The notes under the pieces are model-generated. The model saw only the letters and a list, made by a program, of their open reading frames with translations. It was not told the DNA's origin and made no database searches. Positions 42,916 to 52,198 of a stretch of 64,000 bases of DNA are shown piece by piece. This DNA comes from Hellea sp039977295. GTDB taxonomy: Bacteria; Pseudomonadota; Alphaproteobacteria; Caulobacterales; Maricaulaceae. Numbering within the stretch: position 1 is the stretch's first letter; each line of letters starts with the position of its first letter. Both the position numbers and the translations under genes were made by a program. The DNA lies in assembly GCA_039977295.1 (NCBI GenBank), contig JBDWDN010000003.1:1-64000 (forward strand), read 5' to 3'.

Positions 42916-44160
42916 TTAATCGACCAATGTTTTCGGCGTTTTATAATAAAGCTTCAGCCCATTTGCGGTGCTCATTGAATCAGACTGCGTATTGAGCATG
43001 GTGCGCATACGGTCTAAAATCAGCGTATCAATGGTAATGATAATTCCCGTAATATAGGTCGCGAAATCTCCCGATACGCCTTGGCTTGTTAGCAACTCTT
43101 GAATTAAGACAATAGACGCGCTCGGCACGCCAGCTGCAGAGGTTGCATATACCATAGACTGGAAAGCCACAACGATGCGGTCGCCTAGGGTCACGTCAAG
43201 ACCATAAGCTTGCATGCCGTAAAGCGAAATCAGCGTTAGCCCCATCAATGTGCCCACCATATTAATGGTAGCGCCCACCGTATAAAACGGCGTGGCTTCA
43301 TCTGCATTGGCGCCGAGTTGATCACAAGCGACGCGTGTTGCGGGCAAAGTCGCCATAGAAGAACTTGTCGCGAGCGCGACAACAGCTTGGGGGATAAGAG
43401 CACGTCCCATAAATCCAAGGCCGTGGCCAAGAACGCGTGACGTAATGATAACCATAAGCACCCAAACAACAAACATAGACCCCAGGTAAACAGGTAGAAT
43501 TTTGGAGAGATTTGCGAGTGTTTCGATCCCCCCAGGACGGTTAAGCGCGAGTGTGAGCGATCCGAACACGGCAAGCGGGATTGTAATCCAAAGGAATTTG
43601 ATGAAGCCTTTGATGAACATATCAGAGATAATATCAGCCTGCTGTCCAATTCCAGGGTGCTTGCCTTCAAGGGCTTTAAGCGCGCGGCCCAGCATCACCC
43701 CAGCATAAATTGAAATCATTAGAGGGCTGGTGACAACGCCATATATTTTCTGCATGAAAGGTATCGGCTCAACGCTCATTGTCTCCGACAGACCAAGCTG
43801 TGCCGGTGTATCAAACACATTAATTGGAAACAGCGTATGTGCTATGACAGCAATAACAACACCGATTAGCGAGAAACCGACGAAAAAGCCTAGAACGCGA
43901 ATAAATTTCGTCCCCATACCGCCCCGCGAAATCGCAATTGACGCGCCAATAGATAAAATAATCAAAGCATACATGACGGGTTTAAGCGGCACGAAAAGGG
44001 CGTCTTTAGCCAAAGCCGCAATGGACTTTGTCAGGTAAACATCCCCCATCTTGAGCGGTTCAACCAAACCAGACAGGCCCATTGCCCAAAAGGCAAATGC
44101 CAAGGCAGCTGAAATAACCACTAAAAGCAATAGCGGAATATTGTAGTATTTACTCATCAT
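42916..44160 (-). CDS. Dicarboxylate/amino acid:cation symporter (DAACS family)
   Basis: This 414-residue transporter has about eight helices and the two re-entrant loops of the glutamate-transporter fold. The serine-rich loop is ALATSSSMATLPATRVACDQLG, followed by GATINMVGTLMGLTLISLYG and ATSAAGVPSASIVLIQELL. It imports dicarboxylates or acidic amino acids with Na or H. The C-terminal IDTLILDRMRTMLNTQSDS carries the usual Asp and Arg. The substrate is not determined. Confidence 0.92.
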   Translation of the reverse strand: MMSKYYNIPLLLLVVISAALAFAFWAMGLSGLVEPLKMGDVYLTKSIAALAKDALFVPLKPVMYALIILSIGASIAISRGGMGTKFIRVLGFFVGFSLIGVVIAVIAHTLFPINVFDTPAQLGLSETMSVEPIPFMQKIYGVVTSPLMISIYAGVMLGRALKALEGKHPGIGQQADIISDMFIKGFIKFLWITIPLAVFGSLTLALNRPGGIETLANLSKILPVYLGSMFVVWVLMVIITSRVLGHGLGFMGRALIPQAVVALATSSSMATLPATRVACDQLGANADEATPFYTVGATINMVGTLMGLTLISLYGMQAYGLDVTLGDRIVVAFQSMVYATSAAGVPSASIVLIQELLTSQGVSGDFATYITGIIITIDTLILDRMRTMLNTQSDSMSTANGLKLYYKTPKTLVD

Positions 44161-44274
44161 GACAGAGGTCCCAAATTCGTCTTATTGTTATTTGCCTATC
44201 ATGACGGGCTGCGTCAGGCTTGGCAATGGCCCATTATTAATCCTGCACGTTATTATCCGTCACTATTGCGTCAT

Positions 44275-44300
44275 AAAAAACCGCCCTCAGAGGTGAGAGC
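44275..44300 (-). terminator. Terminator of the SRPBCC / prolyl oligopeptidase unit
   Basis: On the minus strand GCTCTCA and TGAGGGC pair over 4 bases (with one G-U), followed by GGTTTTTT. It lies 75 bases beyond the SRPBCC stop. Confidence 0.6.
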
Positions 44301-44375
44301 AGCCTTCCATGTTTAATGAGATAACTCGGCTTATTCGCCCTCTTTTTCGTCACCGCACTTACAATTGCATCCCAT

Positions 44376-44813
44376 TTAATACTGTTCCACAAACTCTTTA
44401 AAGAGAGTGAAGTTCTTCTTTACATACGACTTAAATACCCAAGGTATAACCTTCATCATGAGCTTCGTAGAGAGGCTTTTACCCATTACAGATTGTGTAG
44501 ACGTCCAACGTGTTCGCCCATTGGGCAAAACTTCCAGCCAGTTCGCTGATGTTTGAAACATATGAGCATCTTCAAAGGTACAAGCAAATCTTTCAGGCAG
44601 ACGCCAGGTCATAAAGGTTTCAGTCACTTTATAGGCCACATTGCCTGTTTTAAAATATAGGTCATAGGTTGACCCTTCTTCCCATAGCCGGCCAGACATG
44701 TGCTCCATTTTAACAAAGCCTGGCATCCACTCCGAAAGATAGTCAAGGTGCATCAACTCAACAACACGGTCTCGAGGCTTATCAATATCAACCTCTATCG
44801 TAAAATTTAGCAC
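44376..44813 (-). CDS. SRPBCC family protein
   Basis: This 145-residue protein has the START/Bet v1-like helix-grip fold: LNFTIEVDIDKPRDRVVELM at the start, LPERFACTFEDAHMFQTSAN in the middle and a long C-terminal helix (KSYVKKNFTLFKEFVEQ). These proteins bind hydrophobic ligands; the ligand is unknown. It begins 8 bases after the peptidase stop on the same strand, so it is co-transcribed with it. Confidence 0.75.
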   Translation of the reverse strand: MLNFTIEVDIDKPRDRVVELMHLDYLSEWMPGFVKMEHMSGRLWEEGSTYDLYFKTGNVAYKVTETFMTWRLPERFACTFEDAHMFQTSANWLEVLPNGRTRWTSTQSVMGKSLSTKLMMKVIPWVFKSYVKKNFTLFKEFVEQY

Positions 44814-44821
44814 CCTTGACT

Positions 44822-47026
44822 TTATTCGCCGTCTTTTAACTTTTGCATCAAATATGTATGTTGCAACGCCAAACGCTTAGCCGTCTCTTTCAGGTTTGCT
44901 GCCGCGCTATGTCCGCCGTCAATATTTTCGTAATAGAGGAAGTCATGTCCTTGATCTTCCATCCGCTTTGCGACTTTACGCGCATGTCCGGGGTGGACGC
45001 GGTCATCTTTGGTCGAGGTAATAAAGAAGACTTCGGGATAATCGGCCTCAGGATCGACATTGTGATAAGGCGAAATTGAGCGCAGGAACTTTCCTTCGGT
45101 CGCGTCATCAGGGTCTCCATATTCACCCATCCAAGACGCGCCTGCCAATAGCTTATGGTAGCGCATCATATCAAGAAGAGGGACCGCGCAGACAACAGCA
45201 TTAAACAAGTCAGGACGCTGAGTGAACATAACGCCCATCAATAGACCTCCATTAGAACCGCCCTCAATACCCAAATGCTTAGGCGCAGTAATGTCCTTTG
45301 CGATCAAGTCTTCGGCAACAGAAATAAAGTCATCATAGATGCGTTGGCGCTCTGTCTTGAGACCCGCTTGATGCCACTTAGGCCCATATTCTCCGCCGCC
45401 GCGAATATTGGCGAGAACATAAACACCGCCGCGTTCAAGCCAGAGTTTACCCCGCGTAGCGCTATAACTTGGGTTTAGCGAGATTTCAAAACCACCATAT
45501 CCATAAAGGAGCGTCGGATTTGTGCCGTCCATTTTCGTATCTTTGCCGCGCACCACAAAGTAAGGCACTTTCGTGCCGTCCGTCGACGTCGCAAAAAACT
45601 GCTCACTCACCATACTGTCAGCATCAAACCAAGACGGTAAAGATTTAGCCGCAGCCTTTTCCTCAGTCGCCGTATTATAAGTCCAGAGCGTATCTGGCGT
45701 TAGGAAGCTTTCAGAACTTAGAAAGGCAACATCTTCTTTATCATTTGTTGCGCCAATATTGACAGTTCCATTGGCTGGAAAATCAAGCTTCTCAGAGCTC
45801 CATGCCTTTCCGTTCCAATCAAAGGCATAGGCCGCGCTTGTAACATCCTTTGATATACTCAAAAGGACTTTGGATTTAGTCGCGCCCGCACCATTCATGG
45901 AAGACTTCTCATCAGGGCTGAAGACAACATGAACATCTTCAATTTTGCCATCTTTCATAAAATCATTTATATCAAAACTGATTAAATCACCTGATTTTTG
46001 GCCGCGCCAATCTTCATTTAATTGCACAAGGATTTGATCCTTAAAACTGCCATACATATTGACCTTACCTGGAATTGGCAGCTTCACGGCTGCGCCGAGC
46101 TTATCGCCCTCGCGCGGGACCCAAATATATTCAGAATCATAAAACGTCACCGAGCGGGCAACAAGAATTTCTCGCGACCCGTCTGCCAGCTCCATCGTGC
46201 CGCCCCAATAACCGACATCTTCTTGTTCGCCTTCGCCGATCAACACGGCATCTGAAATTAGCGTGCCCCGTTTCCATAATTTCGCTTGGCGGGGATAGCC
46301 AGAATCCGTCAGTGTGTTCTCCCCAAAATCAACGCCTACAATCATCGTGTTTTCATCGACCCAATCAATCGTGCCTTTAGATTCTTCGGTTACAAAACCG
46401 CCCTCAACAAATGTCTTTGTCTTCGTATTAAACTCGCGCCGGATCACAGCGTCCTTGCCGCCATCAGAGAGATTCACCATGCAAAGCTCATAAGTCGGCG
46501 ACAGGCAATTATTGCCTTTATAGACCCAGTTTTTATCTTCATCTTTTGAGAGCTTATCAAAATCCAGAACGATCTCCCATTGCGTGTCATCAGACAGGTA
46601 GCTCTCTAATGTAGATTTCCGCCAGATACCGCGCACATGCGTTGCGTCTTGCCAGAAATTATGCACTTCCCCGCCGCGATAAGACACATATGGAATTTTG
46701 TCTTTGCTTTGTAGAATTTCGAGGGCTTCGGCTTCCATGGCCTGGAAGCGCGAGTCCGCCATAAGACGATCAAGGGACCGCTCATTCCATGACTTCACCT
46801 CATTCAGAGCCTTTTCACCTAAAACCTCTTCGAGATAGAGATGGTCGGCATCAGTCTGGCCGGCGGCTGTATATTCAATCATTTTGGTTGTTTTCTCTTT
46901 CACGTTTTCAGCCGTTTCCACAGCTTTTTCAGTCAACTTATCAGCGGCTTTTTCGCCTTGTCCGCAAGCCGACAGCACTAAGGCTGTCCCTAGAAGTAGG
47001 AATGTTTTAAATTTCAATGCAGCCAT
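44822..47026 (-). CDS. Prolyl oligopeptidase family lipoprotein (S9A)
   Basis: This 734-residue serine peptidase has a lipobox (ALVLSACG), a seven-bladed beta-propeller region (about 80-430) and a C-terminal alpha/beta hydrolase. The catalytic triad is visible: Ser in GIEGGSNGGLLMGVMFTQ, Asp in TSTKDDRVHPGHARK, His in ENIDGGHSAA. YGGFEISLNPSYS precedes the active-site domain. It cleaves short proline-containing peptides, here in the periplasm. GGGAGG before the ATG fixes the start. Confidence 0.92.
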   Translation of the reverse strand: MAALKFKTFLLLGTALVLSACGQGEKAADKLTEKAVETAENVKEKTTKMIEYTAAGQTDADHLYLEEVLGEKALNEVKSWNERSLDRLMADSRFQAMEAEALEILQSKDKIPYVSYRGGEVHNFWQDATHVRGIWRKSTLESYLSDDTQWEIVLDFDKLSKDEDKNWVYKGNNCLSPTYELCMVNLSDGGKDAVIRREFNTKTKTFVEGGFVTEESKGTIDWVDENTMIVGVDFGENTLTDSGYPRQAKLWKRGTLISDAVLIGEGEQEDVGYWGGTMELADGSREILVARSVTFYDSEYIWVPREGDKLGAAVKLPIPGKVNMYGSFKDQILVQLNEDWRGQKSGDLISFDINDFMKDGKIEDVHVVFSPDEKSSMNGAGATKSKVLLSISKDVTSAAYAFDWNGKAWSSEKLDFPANGTVNIGATNDKEDVAFLSSESFLTPDTLWTYNTATEEKAAAKSLPSWFDADSMVSEQFFATSTDGTKVPYFVVRGKDTKMDGTNPTLLYGYGGFEISLNPSYSATRGKLWLERGGVYVLANIRGGGEYGPKWHQAGLKTERQRIYDDFISVAEDLIAKDITAPKHLGIEGGSNGGLLMGVMFTQRPDLFNAVVCAVPLLDMMRYHKLLAGASWMGEYGDPDDATEGKFLRSISPYHNVDPEADYPEVFFITSTKDDRVHPGHARKVAKRMEDQGHDFLYYENIDGGHSAAANLKETAKRLALQHTYLMQKLKDGE

Positions 47027-47103
47027 TTGGGCCTCCCTTTATTTTATGCAGCAGTCATGTTTTATCAGCGAATATTGCGGAGTTTAGCGAAAGAAGCAAG
47101 GCT

Positions 47104-47138
47104 TTGCATCCCAGTCCCTAAGTCCCTATATGCGCCTT
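47104..47138 (+). promoter_or_regulatory. Predicted promoter for a leaderless dapF mRNA
   Basis: TTGCAT (47104-47109) and TATATG (47127-47132) are 17 bases apart; ATG at 47139 follows after 6 bases. No ribosome-binding site is present. This favours 47139 rather than the ATG at 47130, which lies inside the -10 hexamer. Confidence 0.5.
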
Positions 47139-47978
47139 ATGAGATTTTTGATTATGAACGGCGCGGGTAACCGCTTTGCGGTTTTTGACGCGCGCGGCCA
47201 AGATGGATTTGTTCTGTCTGAGGAAAAGGTCAAGGCGATTTGCAAACCGGGCTCCTCTGTTATGGGCGAAAAAGGCGCTGATCAGCTTATTATTATCCGC
47301 GCGCCAAAATCATCAGGCGCAGATGCCTATATGGAAATTTGGAACCAAAAAGGCTTTCAAGTCGATGCCTGCGGAAACGCCACGCGCTGTATCTCTTGGC
47401 TTTATATGCGCGACGCCAATGTCGACTCTATGGTTTTGGAAACCAATGCAGGGCTCCTCCTTTGCGCGGCGGCGGGCGAAAACCAAGTTGCCGTTGATAT
47501 GGGGCCGCCAAAACTCGAATGGGATCAAATACCTCTCTCGGAAATCATGCATACACATCATATCGATGTGAAGATTGGCCCGATAGATGATCCGGTCCTG
47601 CATAACCCTGGCGCCGTCAGTATGGGCAATCCGCATTGCGTCTTTTTCGTCGACGATTTCACTACGGCTAAACCTGACAAAGTCGGCCCAATGATTGAGT
47701 TTCATCCCCTCTTCCCGGAGCAAGTCAATGTTGGCTTTGCCAAAATAGAGAGCAAAGACAAAATTCGCTTGAAAGTCTGGGAGCGCGGCGTCGGCATGAC
47801 CTTCGCTTGCGGGACAGGCGCTTGCGCGGCGGTCGTCGCCGCCGTGCGCCAAAAGCGGACGGAGCGCAAGGTCGAGGTCGCAGTCGATGGCGGCACTTTA
47901 TTTATTGAATGGCGCGAGAGCGATGATCATGTCATTATGACGGGGCCGGTGGAGCTTGAATCCGAAGGGACTATTTAG
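47139..47978 (+). CDS. dapF: Diaminopimelate epimerase
   Basis: DapF converts LL- to meso-diaminopimelate for peptidoglycan and lysine. The 279-residue protein has both catalytic cysteines: one in VDACGNATRCISW and one in MTFACGTGACAAVVAA. MNGAGNRFAVFDAR at the N-terminus and SMGNPHCVFFVDD are family motifs. An in-frame ATG at 47130 would add three residues but overlaps the predicted promoter. Its 3' end overlaps the convergent methyltransferase gene by 8 bases. mtaB and ftsY continue on the same strand beyond that gene. Confidence 0.95.
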   Translation: MRFLIMNGAGNRFAVFDARGQDGFVLSEEKVKAICKPGSSVMGEKGADQLIIIRAPKSSGADAYMEIWNQKGFQVDACGNATRCISWLYMRDANVDSMVLETNAGLLLCAAAGENQVAVDMGPPKLEWDQIPLSEIMHTHHIDVKIGPIDDPVLHNPGAVSMGNPHCVFFVDDFTTAKPDKVGPMIEFHPLFPEQVNVGFAKIESKDKIRLKVWERGVGMTFACGTGACAAVVAAVRQKRTERKVEVAVDGGTLFIEWRESDDHVIMTGPVELESEGTI

Positions 47979-48771
47979 ACGCGACTATCATGTCTTGAAG
48001 ATCAAATTGGCTCTCGGGGCGGCCCCATTTCCCGTATTCAATATCTTCTATTTTGAGGCCAGACTTAGTATAAAGTTCGCGTGCAAATTCTAGATCGAAA
48101 GCAATCGCCGCTTCGGGATTTGACTTAACCGTTGTGCGGCTGACCTCATCTACATCATGCGCGAAATTCATAACGGGATGCTGACTCTCCCGCGAAATTT
48201 CATCAAGCAGGAACCATGTCGCCAAGCATTTACCCCCCGGTTTTAAAACGCGGGCGATTTCTGAGAGGTAATTTTCCACATCATCTTTGAACATATGGGT
48301 AAAGACCGAGGTTAGAAAAATCCGATCAAAACTATTATCGTCAAAAGGAAAGCGAAAATCTTTGGCCGCAACGCCCCCTGTTTTGTTATAGCGCGCATTA
48401 AAAACATCCGCATGATGAAAGGTAAAGTTAGGCGCGTCTTTATACTCGTCCTGACACCATGTAATACCAGACTTATCTATATCGAAGCCTTCATAACGGC
48501 CTGTCAGGAATTCGGTCATAGGCCGCGCCATACGTCCCTGCCCGCAGCCCACATCTAAAACATCCATATCAGGCGTGAGGCCATGGCGTTTAAGCGTTCC
48601 GAAAAAAGCATCTCCTACGGCAATAAAATCACCGCCGCCAATAAAGGTTTTTCGCTTGGGCGGCACGCGCTTTTTGCGGGCGCCCCCTATGGCGTCTTGC
48701 CACGCATAGCCGAGCCATTTTAGGCGGCTTCGCAGCGGCAGGGGCACAATTTGTTTTAGGCGGCGTAACAT
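47971..48771 (-). CDS. Class I SAM-dependent methyltransferase
   Basis: This 266-residue protein has the SAM-binding motif I MDVLDVGCGQGRMARPMTEF, followed by YEGFDIDKSGITW (motif II acidic residue), DRIFLTSVFTHMF and LSEIARVLKPGGKCLATWFL. The basic N-terminus (RRLKQIVPLPLRSRLKWLG) recalls methyltransferases of glycan or surface-structure clusters. The substrate is unknown. It is the only minus-strand gene between dapF and mtaB, so it interrupts an otherwise co-directional cluster. AGAGG lies upstream of the ATG. Confidence 0.85.
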   Translation of the reverse strand: MLRRLKQIVPLPLRSRLKWLGYAWQDAIGGARKKRVPPKRKTFIGGGDFIAVGDAFFGTLKRHGLTPDMDVLDVGCGQGRMARPMTEFLTGRYEGFDIDKSGITWCQDEYKDAPNFTFHHADVFNARYNKTGGVAAKDFRFPFDDNSFDRIFLTSVFTHMFKDDVENYLSEIARVLKPGGKCLATWFLLDEISRESQHPVMNFAHDVDEVSRTTVKSNPEAAIAFDLEFARELYTKSGLKIEDIEYGKWGRPESQFDLQDMIVASK

Positions 48772-48836
48772 GATGCGCCTCTTAACTCTGACCGCAGACC
48801 TTGACCAGTCCTATATTAAGGACCACATAGCGGCCC

Positions 48837-50165
48837 ATGTCTAATGAGACAAAAAAACAAGCGGAAATTATCACGCTGGGCTGCCGCCTCAACGCTTACG
48901 AGAGTGACGTCATGCGCGGCCATGCCCGCGATGCAGAGCTAGAAAACACTATCATTATCAATAGCTGCGCCGTCACAAATGAAGCCGTGCGTAGCTCCCG
49001 CTATGCTGTAAGGAAGGCCAAAAAAGACAACCCTGACGCCTATATTGTTGTCACGGGCTGCGCCGCGCAAATTGACCCAAAATCTTTCGCCGACATGCCC
49101 GAAGTAGACCGCGTCATTGGAAATGCCGAAAAAATGATTGCCGCAAATTTCGAGCCTGAAACATTGCTGGGCGGAGAGCCCATAAAAGTGAACGATATTA
49201 TGTCGGTCACCGAGAGCGCGCCGCAATTCATTAGCGGCGGCAATCGTGAGCTTATTAAATCACAAAGCCGCACACGCGCTTTCCTGCAAGTGCAAAATGG
49301 ATGTGACCATCGCTGCACATTTTGCATCATCCCCTTTGGCCGAGGCCAGGCGCGCTCGACCCCTGCGGGCGAAGTTGTGGCCCATGTAAAATCATTTGTC
49401 GCGCAAGGCTATAAAGAGGTAGTTTTGACCGGCGTCGATTTATCTTCTTGGGGTGGCGACTTACCGGGCCAGCCGCCATTGGGCGATTTAGTACGGCGCA
49501 TTTTAAAACTTGTTCCGGACTTGCCGCGATTACGGCTCTCTTCCATTGACCCCGCAGAGATTGATCCAGCTCTTTTTGAGGCGCTAACGACCAATCCCCG
49601 TTTGACGCCCTATTTGCATCTCTCCTTACAGGCGGGTGATAATATGATTTTAAAACGCATGAAACGCCGTCATAGCCGTGAGGACGCGATTACTCTTTGC
49701 AATGACCTAAAAGCTGCGCGGCCTGAATTTACATTTGGCGCGGATATTATTGCGGGTTTTCCTACAGAGGATGAGCCCATGTTTGAGAACTCAAAATCCA
49801 TTATCTCTGAAATTGGAATCCCGTGGCTTCACGTTTTTCCTTATTCGGCGCGAGAGGGCACGCCAGCTGCAAAAATGCCAGCTATTGATGGGCCTGTGAT
49901 TAAAGCCCGTGCGAAGACTCTGCGAGACATTGGCGCTAGCGTAAAAGCCGCTCACCTTACCTCTCGGATTGGCGATATAGATATTGCCCTTTTTGAAGAT
50001 ACGGGGCTAGGCCGCCTTCCTGATTTTACGCTGGTGAAGGTAGACAATCCGCCAAAAGCGGGTAGCTTAGAACAGGTAAAAATCACGGATAGCGACGGCG
50101 ATCATTTAGGGGGTATCTTATTGAAAGAGCCTCCGAACGAACGCAGCGAACGACAGGAACATTAA
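48837..50165 (+). CDS. mtaB: tRNA threonylcarbamoyladenosine methylthiotransferase
   Basis: MtaB is a radical-SAM enzyme that converts t6A37 to ms2t6A in ANN-decoding tRNAs. This 442-residue protein has the UPF0004 domain with three cysteines (TLGCRLNAYESD, INSCAVTNEAV, VTGCAAQIDP), then the radical SAM cluster CDHRCTFCIIPFGRG and a C-terminal TRAM-like segment. The N-terminal LGCRLN (not LGCPKN) separates it from RimO and MiaB. TTGACC lies 30 bases upstream, but the -10 (CATAGC) is weak. Its stop is 2 bases before ftsY. Confidence 0.92.
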   Translation: MSNETKKQAEIITLGCRLNAYESDVMRGHARDAELENTIIINSCAVTNEAVRSSRYAVRKAKKDNPDAYIVVTGCAAQIDPKSFADMPEVDRVIGNAEKMIAANFEPETLLGGEPIKVNDIMSVTESAPQFISGGNRELIKSQSRTRAFLQVQNGCDHRCTFCIIPFGRGQARSTPAGEVVAHVKSFVAQGYKEVVLTGVDLSSWGGDLPGQPPLGDLVRRILKLVPDLPRLRLSSIDPAEIDPALFEALTTNPRLTPYLHLSLQAGDNMILKRMKRRHSREDAITLCNDLKAARPEFTFGADIIAGFPTEDEPMFENSKSIISEIGIPWLHVFPYSAREGTPAAKMPAIDGPVIKARAKTLRDIGASVKAAHLTSRIGDIDIALFEDTGLGRLPDFTLVKVDNPPKAGSLEQVKITDSDGDHLGGILLKEPPNERSERQEH

Positions 50166-50167
50166 AA

Positions 50168-52198
50168 GTGGCTGAAAAAAAGAAACGCGGTTTTCTCTCA
50201 AAACTTGGCTTCAAATCCAAGGATGAAAAGCTTGCCGAAGCGGCAGCTGAAAAAGCCGCGCAACAACAGCTTGTCGATGAGCAAATGGCGGCCCGCATGG
50301 CGGCCATTAATGCGGCGGCCCTAAAATCGGCGCGCGTTCAGGACGAAGCAGCGTCAGGCAAGACCGTAGATACCGAAGCCCTCGCCCGCATAGAAGCCGA
50401 AGAAAAACGACAAGCAGAAATTCAAGCGGCGCGTGATGTTGAACGGGCTAAACAGCTTGCAGAAGAAAAAGCTCGGAAGGCCGAAGAGGCCAAGCTGGCT
50501 GCTGAAGCCCAAGCAAAGCGCGAAGAAGACGCGCGCGCGCGCGCCGAAGAAGCTGCGCGCCAAGACGCAGAGGCCAAAGCCAAGGCGAAGGAAGAGGCGA
50601 AAGCCCGCGCCGCAGAGGAAGCTCGTATCAAGGCCGAAGGAGAGAAAGCTCTCGCCGAAGCAAAAGCAAAGGCAGACGCAGAAGCCGCCGCGCTTAAAAC
50701 CAAATTGGAGACGGAAGCAAAGGCCCGCGCAGAGGAAGAGGCCCGCCTCATAGCCGAGGAAGAGCAAGCCCTTGCGGAGGCAAAAGCGAGTTCTGAGGCC
50801 GAGGCCGCCGCGCTTAAGGCCAAGCAAGACCAAGAAGCAAAATCCCGCGCCGCAGAAGAATTGCGCCTAAAAACTGAAGAAGAAAATCGCATTACCGAAG
50901 CGAAAGCGAAAGCGGCAGCAGAGGCTGAAGCGCTCAAGGCTAAACAAGACGCAGAGGCCAAGCTCCGCCTTGAGGAAGAGGCGCGTTTAACGGCGCAAGA
51001 AGAAAACCGGCTCGCAAGTGAAAGAGCGGCGGCAGAGAAAGCTGAAGCTGACCGCCTTGAGGCCGAAGACCTTGCCGCTGAAAAGGCCAAAGAGAAACGT
51101 CTACGCGACGAAGCCTTAGAAGCTGAACGCCGCGCTATAGTCGCGGCCCAAGCCGCTGAACGTGAAGCCGCAGAGCGCGACGCTTTTGAAAAAGCCGAGG
51201 CTGAGCGCAAGCAAGCTTTGATTGATCAAGGGATAGACCCTGAACCCGAAATCGACACGCTGGCTGAAGGCGGCTTCCTAACCCGCATCACTAAGGGGCT
51301 TTCCAAATCAACATCGCGCATGACCGAGCAGGTCTCTGCCGCTTTCACTAAACGAACGCTTGATGATGACGCCCTTCAAGACCTCGAAGACATTCTCATT
51401 ACCTCTGACTTTGGCGTCGGCCCTGCCTCTAAGGTCACGGCCCTTCTGGCTAAGGATAAATTTGATAAACAAGTCACCGATATGGAAATCAAGATCGCGC
51501 TGGCCGACGTGATTTCGGATATTTTAACGCCACTCGAAAAACCTATTGTTTTAACCTCAGCAAGGCCACAAATCCTGCTCTTCGTCGGCGTGAACGGGTC
51601 TGGTAAGACAACAACGCTCGGGAAGCTAGCAAAACGCTATCACGAGCAAGGTAAAAAAGTCATGATCGCGGCAGGCGATACGTTCCGCGCGGCCGCCGTA
51701 GAACAGCTCACCGTGTGGAGTGAGCGCGCGGGCGCAAAAATCGTTGCTGGCAAATTAGGCTCTGACGCCGCAGGCCTCGTTTATGACGCGATTGAACAAG
51801 CAAAGGCTGAAGATGTTGATATCTTGATGATCGACACGGCGGGCCGCCTCCAAAACCGCACGGAGCTGATGGATGAACTTGCCAAGGTCGTGCGCGTTAT
51901 TAAAAAACAAGACCCCTCCGCCCCGCATCACTCTATCTTGGTGCTCGATGCGACGGTCGGTCAAAACGCTTTAATGCAAACCGAAGCTTTCCGCGATACC
52001 GCTGGCGTCACAGGCCTTATCATGACGAAACTTGACGGCACGGCCAAAGGCGGCGTCCTCGTAGCGCTCTCCGACAAGTATCAACTCCCCATTCACGCTA
52101 TAGGTATAGGCGAGAAAATCGAAGACCTAGAAAATTTCTCTGCCCCCGTATTTGCCGCAGCGTTAAGCGGCGTAGCGGATGCGATAATAGAGGGATGA
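50168..52198 (+). CDS. ftsY: Signal recognition particle receptor FtsY with long coiled-coil N-domain
   Basis: FtsY receives SRP-ribosome complexes at the inner membrane. The NG GTPase is residues about 370-676: G1 is GVNGSGKTTTLGKLA, then AAGDTFRAAAVEQL, LMIDTAGRLQNR (G3) and TKLDGTAKGG (G4). At 676 residues it is well over E. coli FtsY (497): the first ~365 residues are Ala/Glu/Lys-rich and predicted coiled coil, with three 40-residue tandem repeats at 161-280. The first 15 residues (MAEKKKRGFLSKLGF) look like the membrane-targeting helix. The start is GTG at 50168. The thioesterase start overlaps its stop. Confidence 0.95.
   Translation: MAEKKKRGFLSKLGFKSKDEKLAEAAAEKAAQQQLVDEQMAARMAAINAAALKSARVQDEAASGKTVDTEALARIEAEEKRQAEIQAARDVERAKQLAEEKARKAEEAKLAAEAQAKREEDARARAEEAARQDAEAKAKAKEEAKARAAEEARIKAEGEKALAEAKAKADAEAAALKTKLETEAKARAEEEARLIAEEEQALAEAKASSEAEAAALKAKQDQEAKSRAAEELRLKTEEENRITEAKAKAAAEAEALKAKQDAEAKLRLEEEARLTAQEENRLASERAAAEKAEADRLEAEDLAAEKAKEKRLRDEALEAERRAIVAAQAAEREAAERDAFEKAEAERKQALIDQGIDPEPEIDTLAEGGFLTRITKGLSKSTSRMTEQVSAAFTKRTLDDDALQDLEDILITSDFGVGPASKVTALLAKDKFDKQVTDMEIKIALADVISDILTPLEKPIVLTSARPQILLFVGVNGSGKTTTLGKLAKRYHEQGKKVMIAAGDTFRAAAVEQLTVWSERAGAKIVAGKLGSDAAGLVYDAIEQAKAEDVDILMIDTAGRLQNRTELMDELAKVVRVIKKQDPSAPHHSILVLDATVGQNALMQTEAFRDTAGVTGLIMTKLDGTAKGGVLVALSDKYQLPIHAIGIGEKIEDLENFSAPVFAAALSGVADAIIEG
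50648..51007 (+). repeat. Three 120-bp tandem repeats inside ftsY
   Basis: The encoded 40-residue unit begins (A/R)(L/I)(A/T)EAKA and ends EEE(Q/N), with units at 50648-50767, 50768-50887 and 50888-51007. The unit reads roughly as LAEAKAKAxAEAAALKxKxD then xEAKxRAEEEARLxAEEEx. The copies are imperfect at DNA level, so this is an older duplication. Length is a multiple of 3, so copy number can change without a frameshift. Confidence 0.8.

Noticed and set aside
50422..51210. 262-codon minus-strand frame antisense to ftsY
   Set aside because: It is the Ser/Ala/Arg-rich mirror of the EAK repeat in ftsY, with no start signals; repeats of this composition leave antisense frames open.
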